49,289 nt of DNA. Origin: Candidatus Agathobaculum intestinipullorum. GTDB lineage: Bacteria > Bacillota > Clostridia > Oscillospirales > Butyricicoccaceae. The notes below the pieces were generated by a model. That model did not search any database. It saw nothing but the letters and a program-made list of their open reading frames with translations, and was not told where the DNA came from. Within the stretch, counting starts at the first letter, position 1, and every line of letters begins with the position of its first letter. The stretch lies in contig DWZQ01000011.1 in NCBI GenBank assembly GCA_019117485.1, positions 1-49,289 of the forward strand, given 5' to 3'. A program made the position numbers and the translations under genes. Shown piece by piece: positions 41,920-49,289 of the stretch.

Positions 41920-42350
41920 CGGTCGTGCCCATGGCGGAGCGCCATCTGGCGGCGCTGGCGCAGATCGAAAAAGCCTGCTTCCATGCCCCGTGGAACGAAG
42001 CGATGCTGCGCGAAGAGTTGGGCAAAGGCATTTTCCTCGTTGTCGAGCGGGACGGGCAGGCCGTCGGCTATGTCGGCTGCCAGACCGTGCTGGACGAGGG
42101 CTATATCACCAATGTTGCGGTGTCGCCGGACTGCCGCAGGCAGGGCGTCGGCCGCGCGCTCATTGCGGCGCTGACCGCTGCGGCGCGCACGCAAAGGCTG
42201 GCATTCGTCACGCTGGAGGTGCGCGCGTCCAACGCGCCCGCGATCGCGCTCTATGAGGGGGCGGGGTTTGTCCGTGTCGGCGTGCGCAAAAACTTTTATG
42301 CTGCGCCTACCGAGGATGCGGTGCTGATGACGCTGTACTTGCAGGCGTAA
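41916..42350 (+). CDS. rimI: Ribosomal protein alanine N-acetyltransferase RimI
   Basis: 144 residues of the GNAT fold. The acetyl-CoA loop is CRRQGVGRALIAALTAAA near residue 74; AFVTLEVRASNAPAIALYEGAG FVRVGVR is the C-terminal GNAT motif. RimI-like genes commonly sit beside tsaD, as here, and acetylate protein N-termini such as ribosomal S18. It is translationally coupled to the phosphatase gene. TsaB, often adjacent, is not in the window. Confidence 0.9.
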   Translation: MTVVPMAERHLAALAQIEKACFHAPWNEAMLREELGKGIFLVVERDGQAVGYVGCQTVLDEGYITNVAVSPDCRRQGVGRALIAALTAAARTQRLAFVTLEVRASNAPAIALYEGAGFVRVGVRKNFYAAPTEDAVLMTLYLQA

Positions 42351-42413
42351 AGCAGACAGGGCATTGGTTTATAAAACAATGTGATGCACAAATCAGATGA
42401 GGGGGGACAAAAT

Positions 42414-42623
42414 ATGATCGTGTTTTTGGCGCTTTGTCTGGTTGGGACGGTGCTGTGTGTCTGTTCGTTCTGCCATGCGCTATGCGATGCTTTGCGCGCG
42501 GTGCAAAACGGCGGCGACCCGAAAACGCAGGCCGTCCGCATGCAGGTCAGCTTGTGCGGTGCACTTCTGCTGCCGGCAGCGGCAGTGATCCGGGCGCTGC
42601 TTTTTGTGACATATTCTTTTTGA
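42414..42623 (+). CDS. Small two-helix membrane protein
   Basis: 69 residues starting MIVFLALCLVGTVLCVCSFC, with a second helix near the end (LCGALLLPAAAVIRALLFV) and a polar loop between them. Four cysteines lie in or near the helices. I do not recognise a family. ATG 42414 follows GGGGGGACAAA. It lies between rimI and tsaD in the same direction, so it is probably co-transcribed. Confidence 0.6.
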   Translation: MIVFLALCLVGTVLCVCSFCHALCDALRAVQNGGDPKTQAVRMQVSLCGALLLPAAAVIRALLFVTYSF

Positions 42624-42641
42624 CAGGTGGTTTTTGGACAC

Positions 42642-43667
42642 ATGAGAATTTTAGCGATTGAGTCCTCCTGCGACGAGACGGCGGCAGCCGTCATCGAGGA
42701 CGGACGCAAGATCCTTTCCAGCGTGGTCGACACGCAGATCGAGACGCATGCGCTGTATGGCGGTGTTGTGCCCGAGATCGCCTCGCGCCGCCACATGGAA
42801 GCGGTGGTGCGCGTGACCGAGCAGGCGCTCGCGGATGCAAAGGTGGATAAGCACGACGTGGACGCGATCGCCGCGACCTGCGCGCCCGGCCTGATCGGCG
42901 CGCTGCTGGTCGGTGCGAACTTCGGCAAATCGCTGGCCTTTGCGCTGGGCAAGCCCTTTATCCCGGTGCACCATATCCGGGGGCATATCGCGGCGATCTA
43001 TCTGGCGTACCCAGACCTCAAGCCGCCGTTTTTGACGCTGATTGCGTCGGGCGGGCACAGCGAGATTGTTATGGTGCGAGACTATACGGATTTTGACATT
43101 TTGGGCGGCACGCGCGACGATGCGGCGGGCGAGGCGTTCGATAAAGTTGCACGCGTGCTGGGCGTGGGCTATCCGGGCGGCCCGAAGATCGACAAGCTGG
43201 CGCAGGCGGGCGACGCGGCGCGCTATAAGCTGCCCGATTCACACATCAAGGACGCGCCGCTCGACTTTTCGTTTTCGGGGCTGAAAACCGCGGTCATCAA
43301 CCTCGCGCACAACGCGGAGCAGAAGGGCGAGGAGATCAACAAGAACGATTTGGCGGCCTCGTTCTGCGCGGCGGTCGTGCGCACGCTCGTGCCGCGGCTC
43401 GAGCAGGCTGTGCGGAATACGCACGCGCGGCGTGTGGTCTGCGCGGGCGGGGTGGCCGCCAATTCCTTCCTGCGGGCGGCGCTCGCCGACATGGCAAAAC
43501 GCACGCACACGCAGCTCTATTTGCCGCCCCGCCATCTGTGCGGTGATAACGCCGCGATGATCGGCAGTCAGGCGTATTTTGAGTATCTTGCAGGCAACAC
43601 GGGAACGACCTTGCAAAATGCTTTCGCCACGGCCGAGATCGGCGAGAATATTTGTCAAAAGCGATAG
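42642..43667 (+). CDS. tsaD: tRNA threonylcarbamoyladenosine synthase catalytic subunit TsaD
   Basis: 341 residues of the ASKHA fold. ILAIESSCDETAAAVIEDGR, GVVPEIASRRHMEAV, the metal-binding VHHIRGHIAAIYLAY near residue 110, TLIASGGHSEIVMV, FDKVARVLGVGYPGGPKID, FSFSGLKTAV and GGVAANSFLR are all diagnostic. It transfers threonylcarbamoyl to A37 of ANN-reading tRNAs together with TsaB and TsaE, encoded elsewhere. ATG 42642 gives the standard MRILAIESS start; AGGTGG lies 11 nt before it. Confidence 0.98.
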   Translation: MRILAIESSCDETAAAVIEDGRKILSSVVDTQIETHALYGGVVPEIASRRHMEAVVRVTEQALADAKVDKHDVDAIAATCAPGLIGALLVGANFGKSLAFALGKPFIPVHHIRGHIAAIYLAYPDLKPPFLTLIASGGHSEIVMVRDYTDFDILGGTRDDAAGEAFDKVARVLGVGYPGGPKIDKLAQAGDAARYKLPDSHIKDAPLDFSFSGLKTAVINLAHNAEQKGEEINKNDLAASFCAAVVRTLVPRLEQAVRNTHARRVVCAGGVAANSFLRAALADMAKRTHTQLYLPPRHLCGDNAAMIGSQAYFEYLAGNTGTTLQNAFATAEIGENICQKR

Positions 43668-43708
43668 GCGAAAAGGGCTTTTCAAGCATGCTTTATTGTA
43701 GTAAAATA

Positions 43709-43752
43709 GAAGTGGTTTTTGCGTTGCAAAGGCCACTTCTGTTTTGTTTTTG
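43709..43752 (+). terminator. Terminator after tsaD
   Basis: AGAAGTGG pairs with CCACTTCT across a 20-nt loop, followed by GTTTTGTTTTT. Confidence 0.7.
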
Positions 43753-43879
43753 GGCACGGCGTATTTTTGCGCCGTGGAGAAGGCTGTGGAAGCCGCAACC
43801 GCCCGTCCCTGCATGGGGGCGGGGCGCGGGACGCAATGCGCGGCCCGCGTGGGGACATAAAGGAGCGAAGGAAACACAA

Positions 43880-45802
43880 ATGGGCATGACAATTGCGCAA
43901 AAAATACTGAAAGCGCATCTGGTGGACGGCGAGATGGCGCCGGGGCAGGAGATCGGCCTAAAGATCGATCAGACTTTGACGCAGGACGCCACCGGCACGA
44001 TGGCGTACCTCCAATTCGAGGCGATGGGCGTCGATCAGGTCAAGACCGAGCGCTCGGTCGCCTACATCGACCACAATACCCTGCAATCCGGCTTTGAAAA
44101 TGCGGACGACCACAAATATATCGGCTCGGTCGCGAAAAAGCACGGCATCTACTATTCCAAGGCGGGCAACGGTATCTGCCATCAGGTGCACCTTGAGCGC
44201 TTCGGCGCACCGGGCAAGACCCTGATCGGCTCGGACAGCCACACCCCGACCGGTGGCGGCATCGGTATGCTGGCGTTCGGCGCGGGCGGTCTGGATGTTG
44301 CAGTCGCGATGGGCGGCGGCGCGTATTACATCCCGTACCCCAAGATGGTGCGCGTCAATCTGACGGGCAAACTGTCCCCGTGGGTATCGGCCAAGGATGT
44401 CATTCTTGAGGTGCTGCGCCAGATGACCGTCAAGGGCGGCGTGGGCAAGATCGTCGAGTACGCGGGCGAGGGCGTTGCCACCCTGTCCGTCCCCGAGCGC
44501 GCGACCATCACCAATATGGGCGCGGAGCTGGGCGCGACGACCTCGATCTTCCCGTCCGACGAAAAGACGAAGGCATTCCTCGAGGCGCAGGGCCGCGGCG
44601 ACGTATGGGTGCCGCTGGCTTCCGACCCCGATGCTACATACGATGAGGAATATACGGTCGACCTGTCCGCGCTCGAGCCGCTGGCCGCGATGCCGCATAT
44701 GCCGGACAATGTCAAGAAAATCACCGAGATTGGGAAAATCAAGGTCAACCAGTGCTGCATCGGTTCGTGCACCAACTCGTCCTACCATGACATGATGAAG
44801 GTGGCGGCGATCCTCAAGGGCAAGACCGTGCACCCGGACGTGTCGCTGACCATCAGCCCCGGCTCCAAGCAGGTGCTGGGCATGCTGGCCGAAAATGGCG
44901 CACTGGCCGACATCATTTCTGCAGGCGCGCGCATCCTAGAATGTGCCTGCGGCCCCTGCATCGGCATGGGGCAGTCGCCGGAGTCCGCAGGCGTATCCTT
45001 GCGCACGTTCAACCGCAACTTTGAGGGGCGCTCGGGTACGCAGGACGCGCAGATTTATCTGGTGTCCCCAGAGGTCGCGGCCGCATCCGCGCTCGCCGGT
45101 GTGCTGACCGACCCGCGCACGCTGGGTGATATGCCTGAGATCGCGATGCCGGCGCATTTCCCGATCAATGACAATCTGATCGTGCTGCCTGCAGAGAACC
45201 CGGACGAGGTCGAGGTGCAGCGCGGCCCGAACATCAAGCCGTTCCCGCTGGGGAAGGCGCTGGAGGAGAGCTATACGGGCAAGGTCGTCCTCAAGACCGA
45301 GGATAACATTACCACCGACCACATTTTGCCTGCGGGCGCAAAACTGCTGCCGTACCGCTCCAATGTGCCGTATTATTCGAATTACTGCTTTATCAACGTC
45401 GATCCGGAGTTCCCGGCGCGCTGCAAGGAGCAGGGCGGCGGCGTCATTGTCGGCGGCGCGAACTACGGCCAAGGTTCGTCGCGTGAGCACGCGGCGCTCG
45501 TACCGCTCTATCTGGGCGTCAAGGCTGTGCTGTGCAAGTCGTTCGCGCGCATCCATAAGGCCAATCTGGTCAATTCCGGCATCCTGCCGCTGACCTTTGC
45601 AAACCCTGCAGATTATGACGAAATCAGCCTGTTGGACGAGATTTCGATGCCGCATGTGCTGGAAGAAGTGAAAAATGGCCAGCCGGTCACTATTGTTTGC
45701 GGCGGCAAGACCTTCAAGGCCGATTGCGAGGTGTCCGACCGTCAGCGTGGCGCGCTGCTTGCGGGCGGCACGCTCAATTACGCGCGTCAGGGCGTAAAGT
45801 GA
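43880..45802 (+). CDS. acn: Aconitate hydratase
   Basis: 640 residues, the compact aconitase of anaerobes and mitochondria-like type. DQTLTQDATGTMAYLQFEAM, GSDSHTPTGGGIGMLAFGAG, CCIGSCTNSSYHDM with the first cluster cysteine, CACGPCIGMGQSPES with the other two, and the swivel domain GGANYGQGSSREHAALVPLY are seen. It isomerises citrate to isocitrate with a 4Fe-4S cluster. ATG 43880 is preceded by AAGGAGCGAAGGAAAC. With isocitrate dehydrogenase next, it forms the oxidative TCA arm leading to 2-oxoglutarate and glutamate. Confidence 0.95.
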   Translation: MGMTIAQKILKAHLVDGEMAPGQEIGLKIDQTLTQDATGTMAYLQFEAMGVDQVKTERSVAYIDHNTLQSGFENADDHKYIGSVAKKHGIYYSKAGNGICHQVHLERFGAPGKTLIGSDSHTPTGGGIGMLAFGAGGLDVAVAMGGGAYYIPYPKMVRVNLTGKLSPWVSAKDVILEVLRQMTVKGGVGKIVEYAGEGVATLSVPERATITNMGAELGATTSIFPSDEKTKAFLEAQGRGDVWVPLASDPDATYDEEYTVDLSALEPLAAMPHMPDNVKKITEIGKIKVNQCCIGSCTNSSYHDMMKVAAILKGKTVHPDVSLTISPGSKQVLGMLAENGALADIISAGARILECACGPCIGMGQSPESAGVSLRTFNRNFEGRSGTQDAQIYLVSPEVAAASALAGVLTDPRTLGDMPEIAMPAHFPINDNLIVLPAENPDEVEVQRGPNIKPFPLGKALEESYTGKVVLKTEDNITTDHILPAGAKLLPYRSNVPYYSNYCFINVDPEFPARCKEQGGGVIVGGANYGQGSSREHAALVPLYLGVKAVLCKSFARIHKANLVNSGILPLTFANPADYDEISLLDEISMPHVLEEVKNGQPVTIVCGGKTFKADCEVSDRQRGALLAGGTLNYARQGVK

Positions 45803-45811
45803 TGATAGCCA

Positions 45812-45840
45812 GCCAGAGGGGGCAAAAGCGCCCTCTCTGG
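45812..45840 (+). terminator. Terminator after aconitase
   Basis: CCAGAGGGGGC pairs with GCGCCCTCTCTGG around AAAA; TTTT follows shortly after. Confidence 0.7.
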
Positions 45841-45850
45841 CCCGCTTTTC

Positions 45851-45887
45851 TTGACAGGCGATAGAACTTTTGTTAAAATAATATCAA
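45851..45887 (+). promoter_or_regulatory. icd-rex promoter with a candidate Rex operator
   Basis: TTGACA (45851-45856), 17-nt spacer, TAAAAT (45874-45879). Overlapping the -10, TTGTTAA-AATA-ATATCAA (45870-45887) resembles the clostridial Rex site TTGTTAA-N4-TTAACAA: the left half is perfect, the right matches 5 of 7. Confidence 0.65.
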
Positions 45888-45907
45888 TGACGTGGGAGGA
45901 TATAATA

Positions 45908-47065
45908 ATGCCTTTGGACAAGTCAATTCTGGAGAAATTTGAAGCAGTCGTCGAAAGCCAGCTGGCACGCATTGCCGATATGAAGGCGCAGGACGGCTTT
46001 ATTGATTATGCAAAGCTGGATAAGCTGATTATCGGCGTGTGCGGCGGCGACGGCATCGGCCCGATGATTACGGGCATGGCGCAGCATGCGCTCGAAGTGC
46101 TGCTCGCGGACAAGGTGAAAGCGGGCAAGGTGGAATTCCGCGTGATCGACGGCTTGACCATCGAGCGCCGCGCCGAACTTGGCTGCGCAATTCCGCCCGA
46201 TGTGATGGAAGAACTGAAACAGTGCCATGTTATCCTCAAGGGGCCGACCACGACCCCGCGCAAGGGCGACCCGTGGCCGAATGTCGAGTCCGCCAATGTG
46301 GCGATGCGCAAGGCGCTCGACCTGTTTGCCAATATGCGCCCGGTCAAGGTGCCGGAGCTTGGCATCGACTGGACATTCTTCCGTGAGAACACCGAGGGTG
46401 GTTATGCTGTCGGTTCGCAGGGTGTGCAGATTGGCGACGATCTGTTTATCGACTTTACGGTTGCGACGGCACAGGGCTGCGACCGCATTGCGCGTCTGGC
46501 CTTTGACTACGCAAGAAAGACCGGCAAGAACCGCGTTTCCTGCGTAACGAAGGCGAATATTATCAAGACGACCGACGGCAAGTTCCTCGAAACCTGCCAG
46601 AATATTGCCAAGGAATACCCGGAGGTCGAGTTTGACGACTGGTATATTGACATTATGACGGCCAAGCTGCTTGACGATAAGCGCCGCCGTGACTTCAAGG
46701 TCATGGTGCTGCCCAACCTGTACGGCGATATTATCACCGACGAGGCTGCCGAGCTGCAAGGCGGTGTGGGTACTGCCGGTTCGGCCAATATCGGCAAGCG
46801 TTATGCCATGTTTGAGGCAATCCACGGCTCCGCGCCGCGTATGGTGCAGGAGGGACGCGCCCAGTATGCCGACCCGTCGTCTGTGTTGCGTGCGGCGGTC
46901 ATGCTGCTGGAGCATATCGGCGAGGTTGCGTTGGCAAATAAACTCGACCGTGCGCTGGATATCTGCATGTTTGAGGAGAAAAAAGTGGTTGTCAACGGCC
47001 GGGCTACCGGCGCGACCGCGCAGGAATTTACGGATTACGTGCTGGATACGATCCAAACGCTGTGA
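45908..47065 (+). CDS. icd: Isocitrate/isopropylmalate dehydrogenase family protein (isocitrate dehydrogenase)
   Basis: 385 residues. IGVCGGDGIGPMITGMAQHA near residue 40, KGPTTTPRKGDPWPNVESAN (substrate loop), RPVKVPELGIDWTFFRENTE, the metal-binding DIMTAKLLDDKRRRDFKVMV near 260 and ELQGGVGTAGSANIGKRYAM are visible. Position after aconitase and the NVESAN-type loop favour isocitrate over isopropylmalate. It yields 2-oxoglutarate; NAD is more likely than NADP, but this cannot be settled here. ATG 45908 follows GGGAGGATATA. It is co-transcribed with rex. Confidence 0.9.
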   Translation: MPLDKSILEKFEAVVESQLARIADMKAQDGFIDYAKLDKLIIGVCGGDGIGPMITGMAQHALEVLLADKVKAGKVEFRVIDGLTIERRAELGCAIPPDVMEELKQCHVILKGPTTTPRKGDPWPNVESANVAMRKALDLFANMRPVKVPELGIDWTFFRENTEGGYAVGSQGVQIGDDLFIDFTVATAQGCDRIARLAFDYARKTGKNRVSCVTKANIIKTTDGKFLETCQNIAKEYPEVEFDDWYIDIMTAKLLDDKRRRDFKVMVLPNLYGDIITDEAAELQGGVGTAGSANIGKRYAMFEAIHGSAPRMVQEGRAQYADPSSVLRAAVMLLEHIGEVALANKLDRALDICMFEEKKVVVNGRATGATAQEFTDYVLDTIQTL

Positions 47066-47097
47066 TTGCATCCGGATAAAAGGGAAGGAGAGGTCCT

Positions 47098-47736
47098 GTG
47101 GAACGAAAGCAAGAGGTTTCCAAGGCGGTCATCCAACGGCTGCCGCGTTATTATCGGAACATCTGCGAGCTGAAAGCCGAGGGCGTGCAGCGCATTTCCT
47201 CGCGCTCGCTGGCCGAACGCATGGGGTTAACCGCTTCGCAGATCCGGCAGGACTTTAACTGCTTCGGCGGTTTTGGGCAGCAGGGCTATGGTTATAACAT
47301 CGACAAGCTGATGGAAGAGCTCGGCTCGATCCTCGGCCTGCGCGCAGGGCGCACTGCGATCTTGATCGGCGCAGGCAACCTCGGCCGTGCGTTGCTCAAA
47401 AACTTTGACTTTGCAGCCAGTGGCTTCAAGCTGCTTTGCGCGTTTGATTCCAATCCGGAACTCAAGGGAAAGGAATTTGGCGGATATTCGGTGCGCAGCA
47501 GCGACGATTTGCCGTCCTTTATCGCCGCACACAAGCCTGATGTGGCGGTTTTGACCATTCCGCGCGGCAATGCGCCTGAAATTGCGCAGCAGGTGGTCAG
47601 TCAGGGCGTCCGCGGCCTGTGGAATTTCACGGGCGAGGACTTGCATCTGGGCGGGCTGGGGGTGCCGGTGGAAAACGTCCACTTGTCTGACAGCCTGATG
47701 ACGTTGTGCCATTTGGTCAGCACCATCGAAGAATAA
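47098..47736 (+). CDS. rex: Redox-sensing transcriptional repressor Rex
   Basis: 212 residues. The winged helix (about 1-80) has SKAVIQRLPRYYRNICELKA, RISSRSLAERMGLTASQIRQDFNCFGGFGQQGYGYN-type wording, and the Rossmann domain has ILIGAGNLGRALLKNFDF near residue 95 and a C-terminal domain-swapped helix. Rex binds DNA when the NADH/NAD ratio is low and releases it when NADH rises. GTG 47098 follows GGAGAGG. It lies 32 bp after icd, so Rex and isocitrate dehydrogenase are made together. Confidence 0.97.
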   Translation: MERKQEVSKAVIQRLPRYYRNICELKAEGVQRISSRSLAERMGLTASQIRQDFNCFGGFGQQGYGYNIDKLMEELGSILGLRAGRTAILIGAGNLGRALLKNFDFAASGFKLLCAFDSNPELKGKEFGGYSVRSSDDLPSFIAAHKPDVAVLTIPRGNAPEIAQQVVSQGVRGLWNFTGEDLHLGGLGVPVENVHLSDSLMTLCHLVSTIEE

Positions 47737-47767
47737 AAAAAGAAACGGCCTTTCGGCCGTTTCTTTT
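47736..47767. terminator. Bidirectional terminator between rex and metA
   Basis: AAGAAACGGCC pairs with GGCCGTTTCTT around TTTC, with A and T runs on the two sides. Confidence 0.92.
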
Positions 47768-47774
47768 CTTATGT

Positions 47775-48689
47775 TCACATTTTGTCGAGATAGTACGGTG
47801 TGGTCTGGTACACATAATAGTTGACCCAGTTGGTGTAGAACAGGTGGGCGTGCGCTTTCCAAGTGACCAAAATCTCGTTATCCGGATCGTCCCCTTTAAA
47901 ATAGTGCTTGGGTATCTCGGGGTTGAGTCCTTTTGCCATATCGCGTTCGTATTCCAGCTTGAGCGTGTCCGAATCGTATTCGCCATGCCCCAGAACGAAA
48001 ATTTGCCGGCCATTCATGGCTTCGACGATGTAAACACCTGCTTCATGGGACTCGGCCAGCAGGCGCAGACGATCGTCTCGACGGATATCTTCAGCGCGTA
48101 CCTCGGTGTGGCGCGAGTGGGGCGCGGAAAAAATGTCGTCAAAACCACGCAAAAGCGGTTCTTTGGGATATAGGACATGGTGCCGGAAGATGCCGGACAT
48201 TTTTTTCGGCAGAGGGTATTTCGGGATACCGTAATGATGATATAGACCGGCCTGTGCGCCCCAACAGATATGTAGGGTGGAATGAACGTGGCTTTTGCTC
48301 CAATCCATGATTTCGGTTAGCTCATCCCAATATTCCACGCTCTTAAACGGCATATTTTCCACCGGGGCGCCGGTGATGATGAAGCCGTCGTATTTTTGCG
48401 TGCAGATATCGTCAAAAGTCTTATAGAAGGTAAGAAGATGATCTTCCGGTGTGTTTTTAGAGTGGTAGCTCTTGGTTTGGATCAGATCGACCTCGATTTG
48501 AATCGGGGTATTGGACAGGCAACGCAGGATTTGCGTTTCTGTGACGATTTTAAGTGGCATCAGGTTGAGCAACGCAATGCGCAGCGGCCGGATATCCTGC
48601 GTTGTGGCACGGTGCTCGGTCATGACGAAAATGTTTTCGCTTTCCAGCACGGCTCGCGCAGGCAGACTGTCGGCTATTTTGATGGGCAA
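47775..48689 (-). CDS. metAA: Homoserine O-acetyltransferase, MetA type
   Basis: 304 residues of the MetA glutamine amidotransferase-like fold. [20 protein letters not shown], the nucleophile Cys142 in [17 protein letters not shown], and the catalytic His in [20 protein letters not shown] are present. Residue 111 is Glu (ITGAPVE), as in the acetyl-CoA-using enzymes; succinyl-CoA users have Gly there. So it probably forms O-acetylhomoserine for methionine synthesis. The start is TTG (48687-48689) after AAAAAGGAGGGG. No SAM riboswitch or T-box is visible in its 50-nt leader. Confidence 0.95.
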   Translation of the reverse strand: MPIKIADSLPARAVLESENIFVMTEHRATTQDIRPLRIALLNLMPLKIVTETQILRCLSNTPIQIEVDLIQTKSYHSKNTPEDHLLTFYKTFDDICTQKYDGFIITGAPVENMPFKSVEYWDELTEIMDWSKSHVHSTLHICWGAQAGLYHHYGIPKYPLPKKMSGIFRHHVLYPKEPLLRGFDDIFSAPHSRHTEVRAEDIRRDDRLRLLAESHEAGVYIVEAMNGRQIFVLGHGEYDSDTLKLEYERDMAKGLNPEIPKHYFKGDDPDNEILVTWKAHAHLFYTNWVNYYVYQTTPYYLDKM

Positions 48690-48735
48690 GCCGACCCCTC
48701 CTTTTTACAATAAAATAGCAAGTTTTCAATATTAT

Positions 48736-48764
48736 ATTATAACAGATGAAACGCTAAACCACAA
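48736..48764 (-). promoter_or_regulatory. Promoter of metA
   Basis: On the minus strand TTGTGG (48759-48764), 17-nt spacer, TATAAT (48736-48741). Confidence 0.7.
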
Positions 48765-48800
48765 GTGTTTGGCGATTGCCAAGAAAATTGAAAAAGGGGG

Positions 48801-48829
48801 TTGACAAATGTAGGTTGGTGGCGTATACT
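48801..48829 (+). promoter_or_regulatory. rRNA promoter P1
   Basis: TTGACA (48801-48806), 17-nt spacer, TATACT (48824-48829). Confidence 0.9.
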
Positions 48830-48891
48830 AAACAAGTCACTCGAACGAGGGACTTACCAAATAAATACCAAATGTCGAATGAAAAAAGTTC

Positions 48892-48920
48892 TTGACAAAT
48901 GTGTGTGAGTTTGGTAAAAT
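48892..48920 (+). promoter_or_regulatory. rRNA promoter P2
   Basis: TTGACA (48892-48897), 17-nt spacer, TAAAAT (48915-48920). It sits in the repeated context AAAAAAGTTCTTGACAAA, shared with P3. Confidence 0.9.
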
Positions 48921-48986
48921 AAATAAGCTGCTTTCGAAAGAGAGCGGCGCGGGTCGAAAAAAGTTTGAAAAACTTGAAAAAAGTTC

Positions 48987-49015
48987 TTGACAAACTGAAA
49001 ACGATCTGATATACT
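48987..49015 (+). promoter_or_regulatory. rRNA promoter P3
   Basis: TTGACA (48987-48992), 17-nt spacer, TATACT (49010-49015), 250 bp before the 16S start. Confidence 0.92.
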
Positions 49016-49263
49016 GAATAAGCTGTCACCGAGAACGGTAAAGAGCTTCGAAAAGTTCTGAAAAGTCCTCGAAAACAGCGGATTGCACCTTGTAAATTAA
49101 ACAACGAGAAAGCTTAACACATTATAATGTGTGTAGTGCGAACCTGAAATTCTGAGAGTTATTTACTCTTGGTAAATCGCTGGAAGTCGGAACTCCAGTA
49201 AAAACAAACCGACACGTCAGACTCTAAAGTCGGTTATAGAGGCTTTGGCCTTTATGATAGAAT
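49016..49263 (+). other. rRNA leader
   Basis: Transcribed leader between P3 and 16S, with no gene. It should hold antitermination signals and the left arm of the 16S processing stem, whose partner lies beyond the window. Confidence 0.6.
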
Positions 49264-49289
49264 TTTTTAGAGAGTTTGATCCTGGCTCA
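49264..49289 (+). rRNA. rrs: 16S ribosomal RNA, 5' end
   Basis: AGAGTTTGATCCTGGCTCA at 49271-49289 is the universal 16S start (E. coli position 8 onward). The mature 5' end should be near 49264. The gene runs off the right edge. Confidence 0.97.

Noticed and set aside
48690..48735. SAM riboswitch or T-box before metA
   Set aside because: The leader is only about 50 nt and lacks the conserved cores.
1..49289. tRNA genes
   Set aside because: No cloverleaf with GGTTCRA-type arm and CCA end was noticed; without a tRNA scan this remains a visual judgement.

Overview
The window reads as a chromosomal segment of an anaerobic, spore-forming Clostridia member, probably Oscillospirales (Butyricicoccaceae/Ruminococcaceae-like). 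Evidence: a Spo0A gene with TGTCGAA boxes upstream, a Rex redox repressor, a PolC-type replicase at the end of a pyrH-frr-uppS-cdsA-dxr-rseP-ispG-polC operon, MetA of the acetyl-transferring type, AGGAGG-like ribosome binding sites, and GC-rich coding DNA. The genus is an inference. The last 26 bases are the start of a 16S rRNA gene.

Layout. 1-4790 is AT-rich accessory DNA, probably a decaying integrative element: the 5' end of a MATE pump, its PadR regulator, a cysteine-rich KTR protein, a sigma-70 region-4-like protein, an orphan MazF toxin, a 50-residue ORF, and a large serine recombinase whose N-terminus is separated by a poly-A frameshift. 4800-10680 is a carbon-metabolism cluster: IolR-like DeoR repressor, split transketolase, malic enzyme and an orphan inosose dehydratase (IolE). 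11047-22119 is the housekeeping operon for nucleotide, ribosome recycling, isoprenoid, lipid, membrane protease and replication functions, followed by three conserved genes of unknown function (DUF6054, DUF2200, DUF1835). 23900-30274 is a near-complete histidine operon (hisZG fusion, hisD, B, H, A, F, I, E; no hisC or histidinol phosphatase) with a 29-residue membrane peptide ORF inside it. 30584-34191 has a membrane-anchored C39-like protein, a PNPOx-like flavoprotein, an FMN reductase, a zinc-ribbon membrane protein and spo0A. 34793-39121 is an amino-sugar PTS module: EIIA, ManNAc-6-P epimerase, EIICB, an RDD protein and an RpiR/MurR regulator, with matching palindromes upstream of both the PTS operon and the regulator. 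39503-43667 has a small alarmone synthetase, RmuC, a YwlE-type phosphatase, RimI and TsaD. 43880-48689 has aconitase, isocitrate dehydrogenase with Rex, and metA. 48801-49289 carries three tandem rRNA promoters, the rRNA leader and the 16S start.

The most unusual signal is non-coding. Three intergenic spots (12331-12474, 14233-14376, and 39215-39341 inverted) hold related hairpin arrays. The first two are both exactly 144 bp, with constant linkers and stems whose two arms have changed together. A fourth array (10681-10798) and the 39 kb one each lie between two near-identical terminator palindromes and share a TGTCGAA-containing hairpin. These look like an uncatalogued family of structured, possibly mobile, non-coding elements. 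All similarity statements come from reading the sequence; no search was run.
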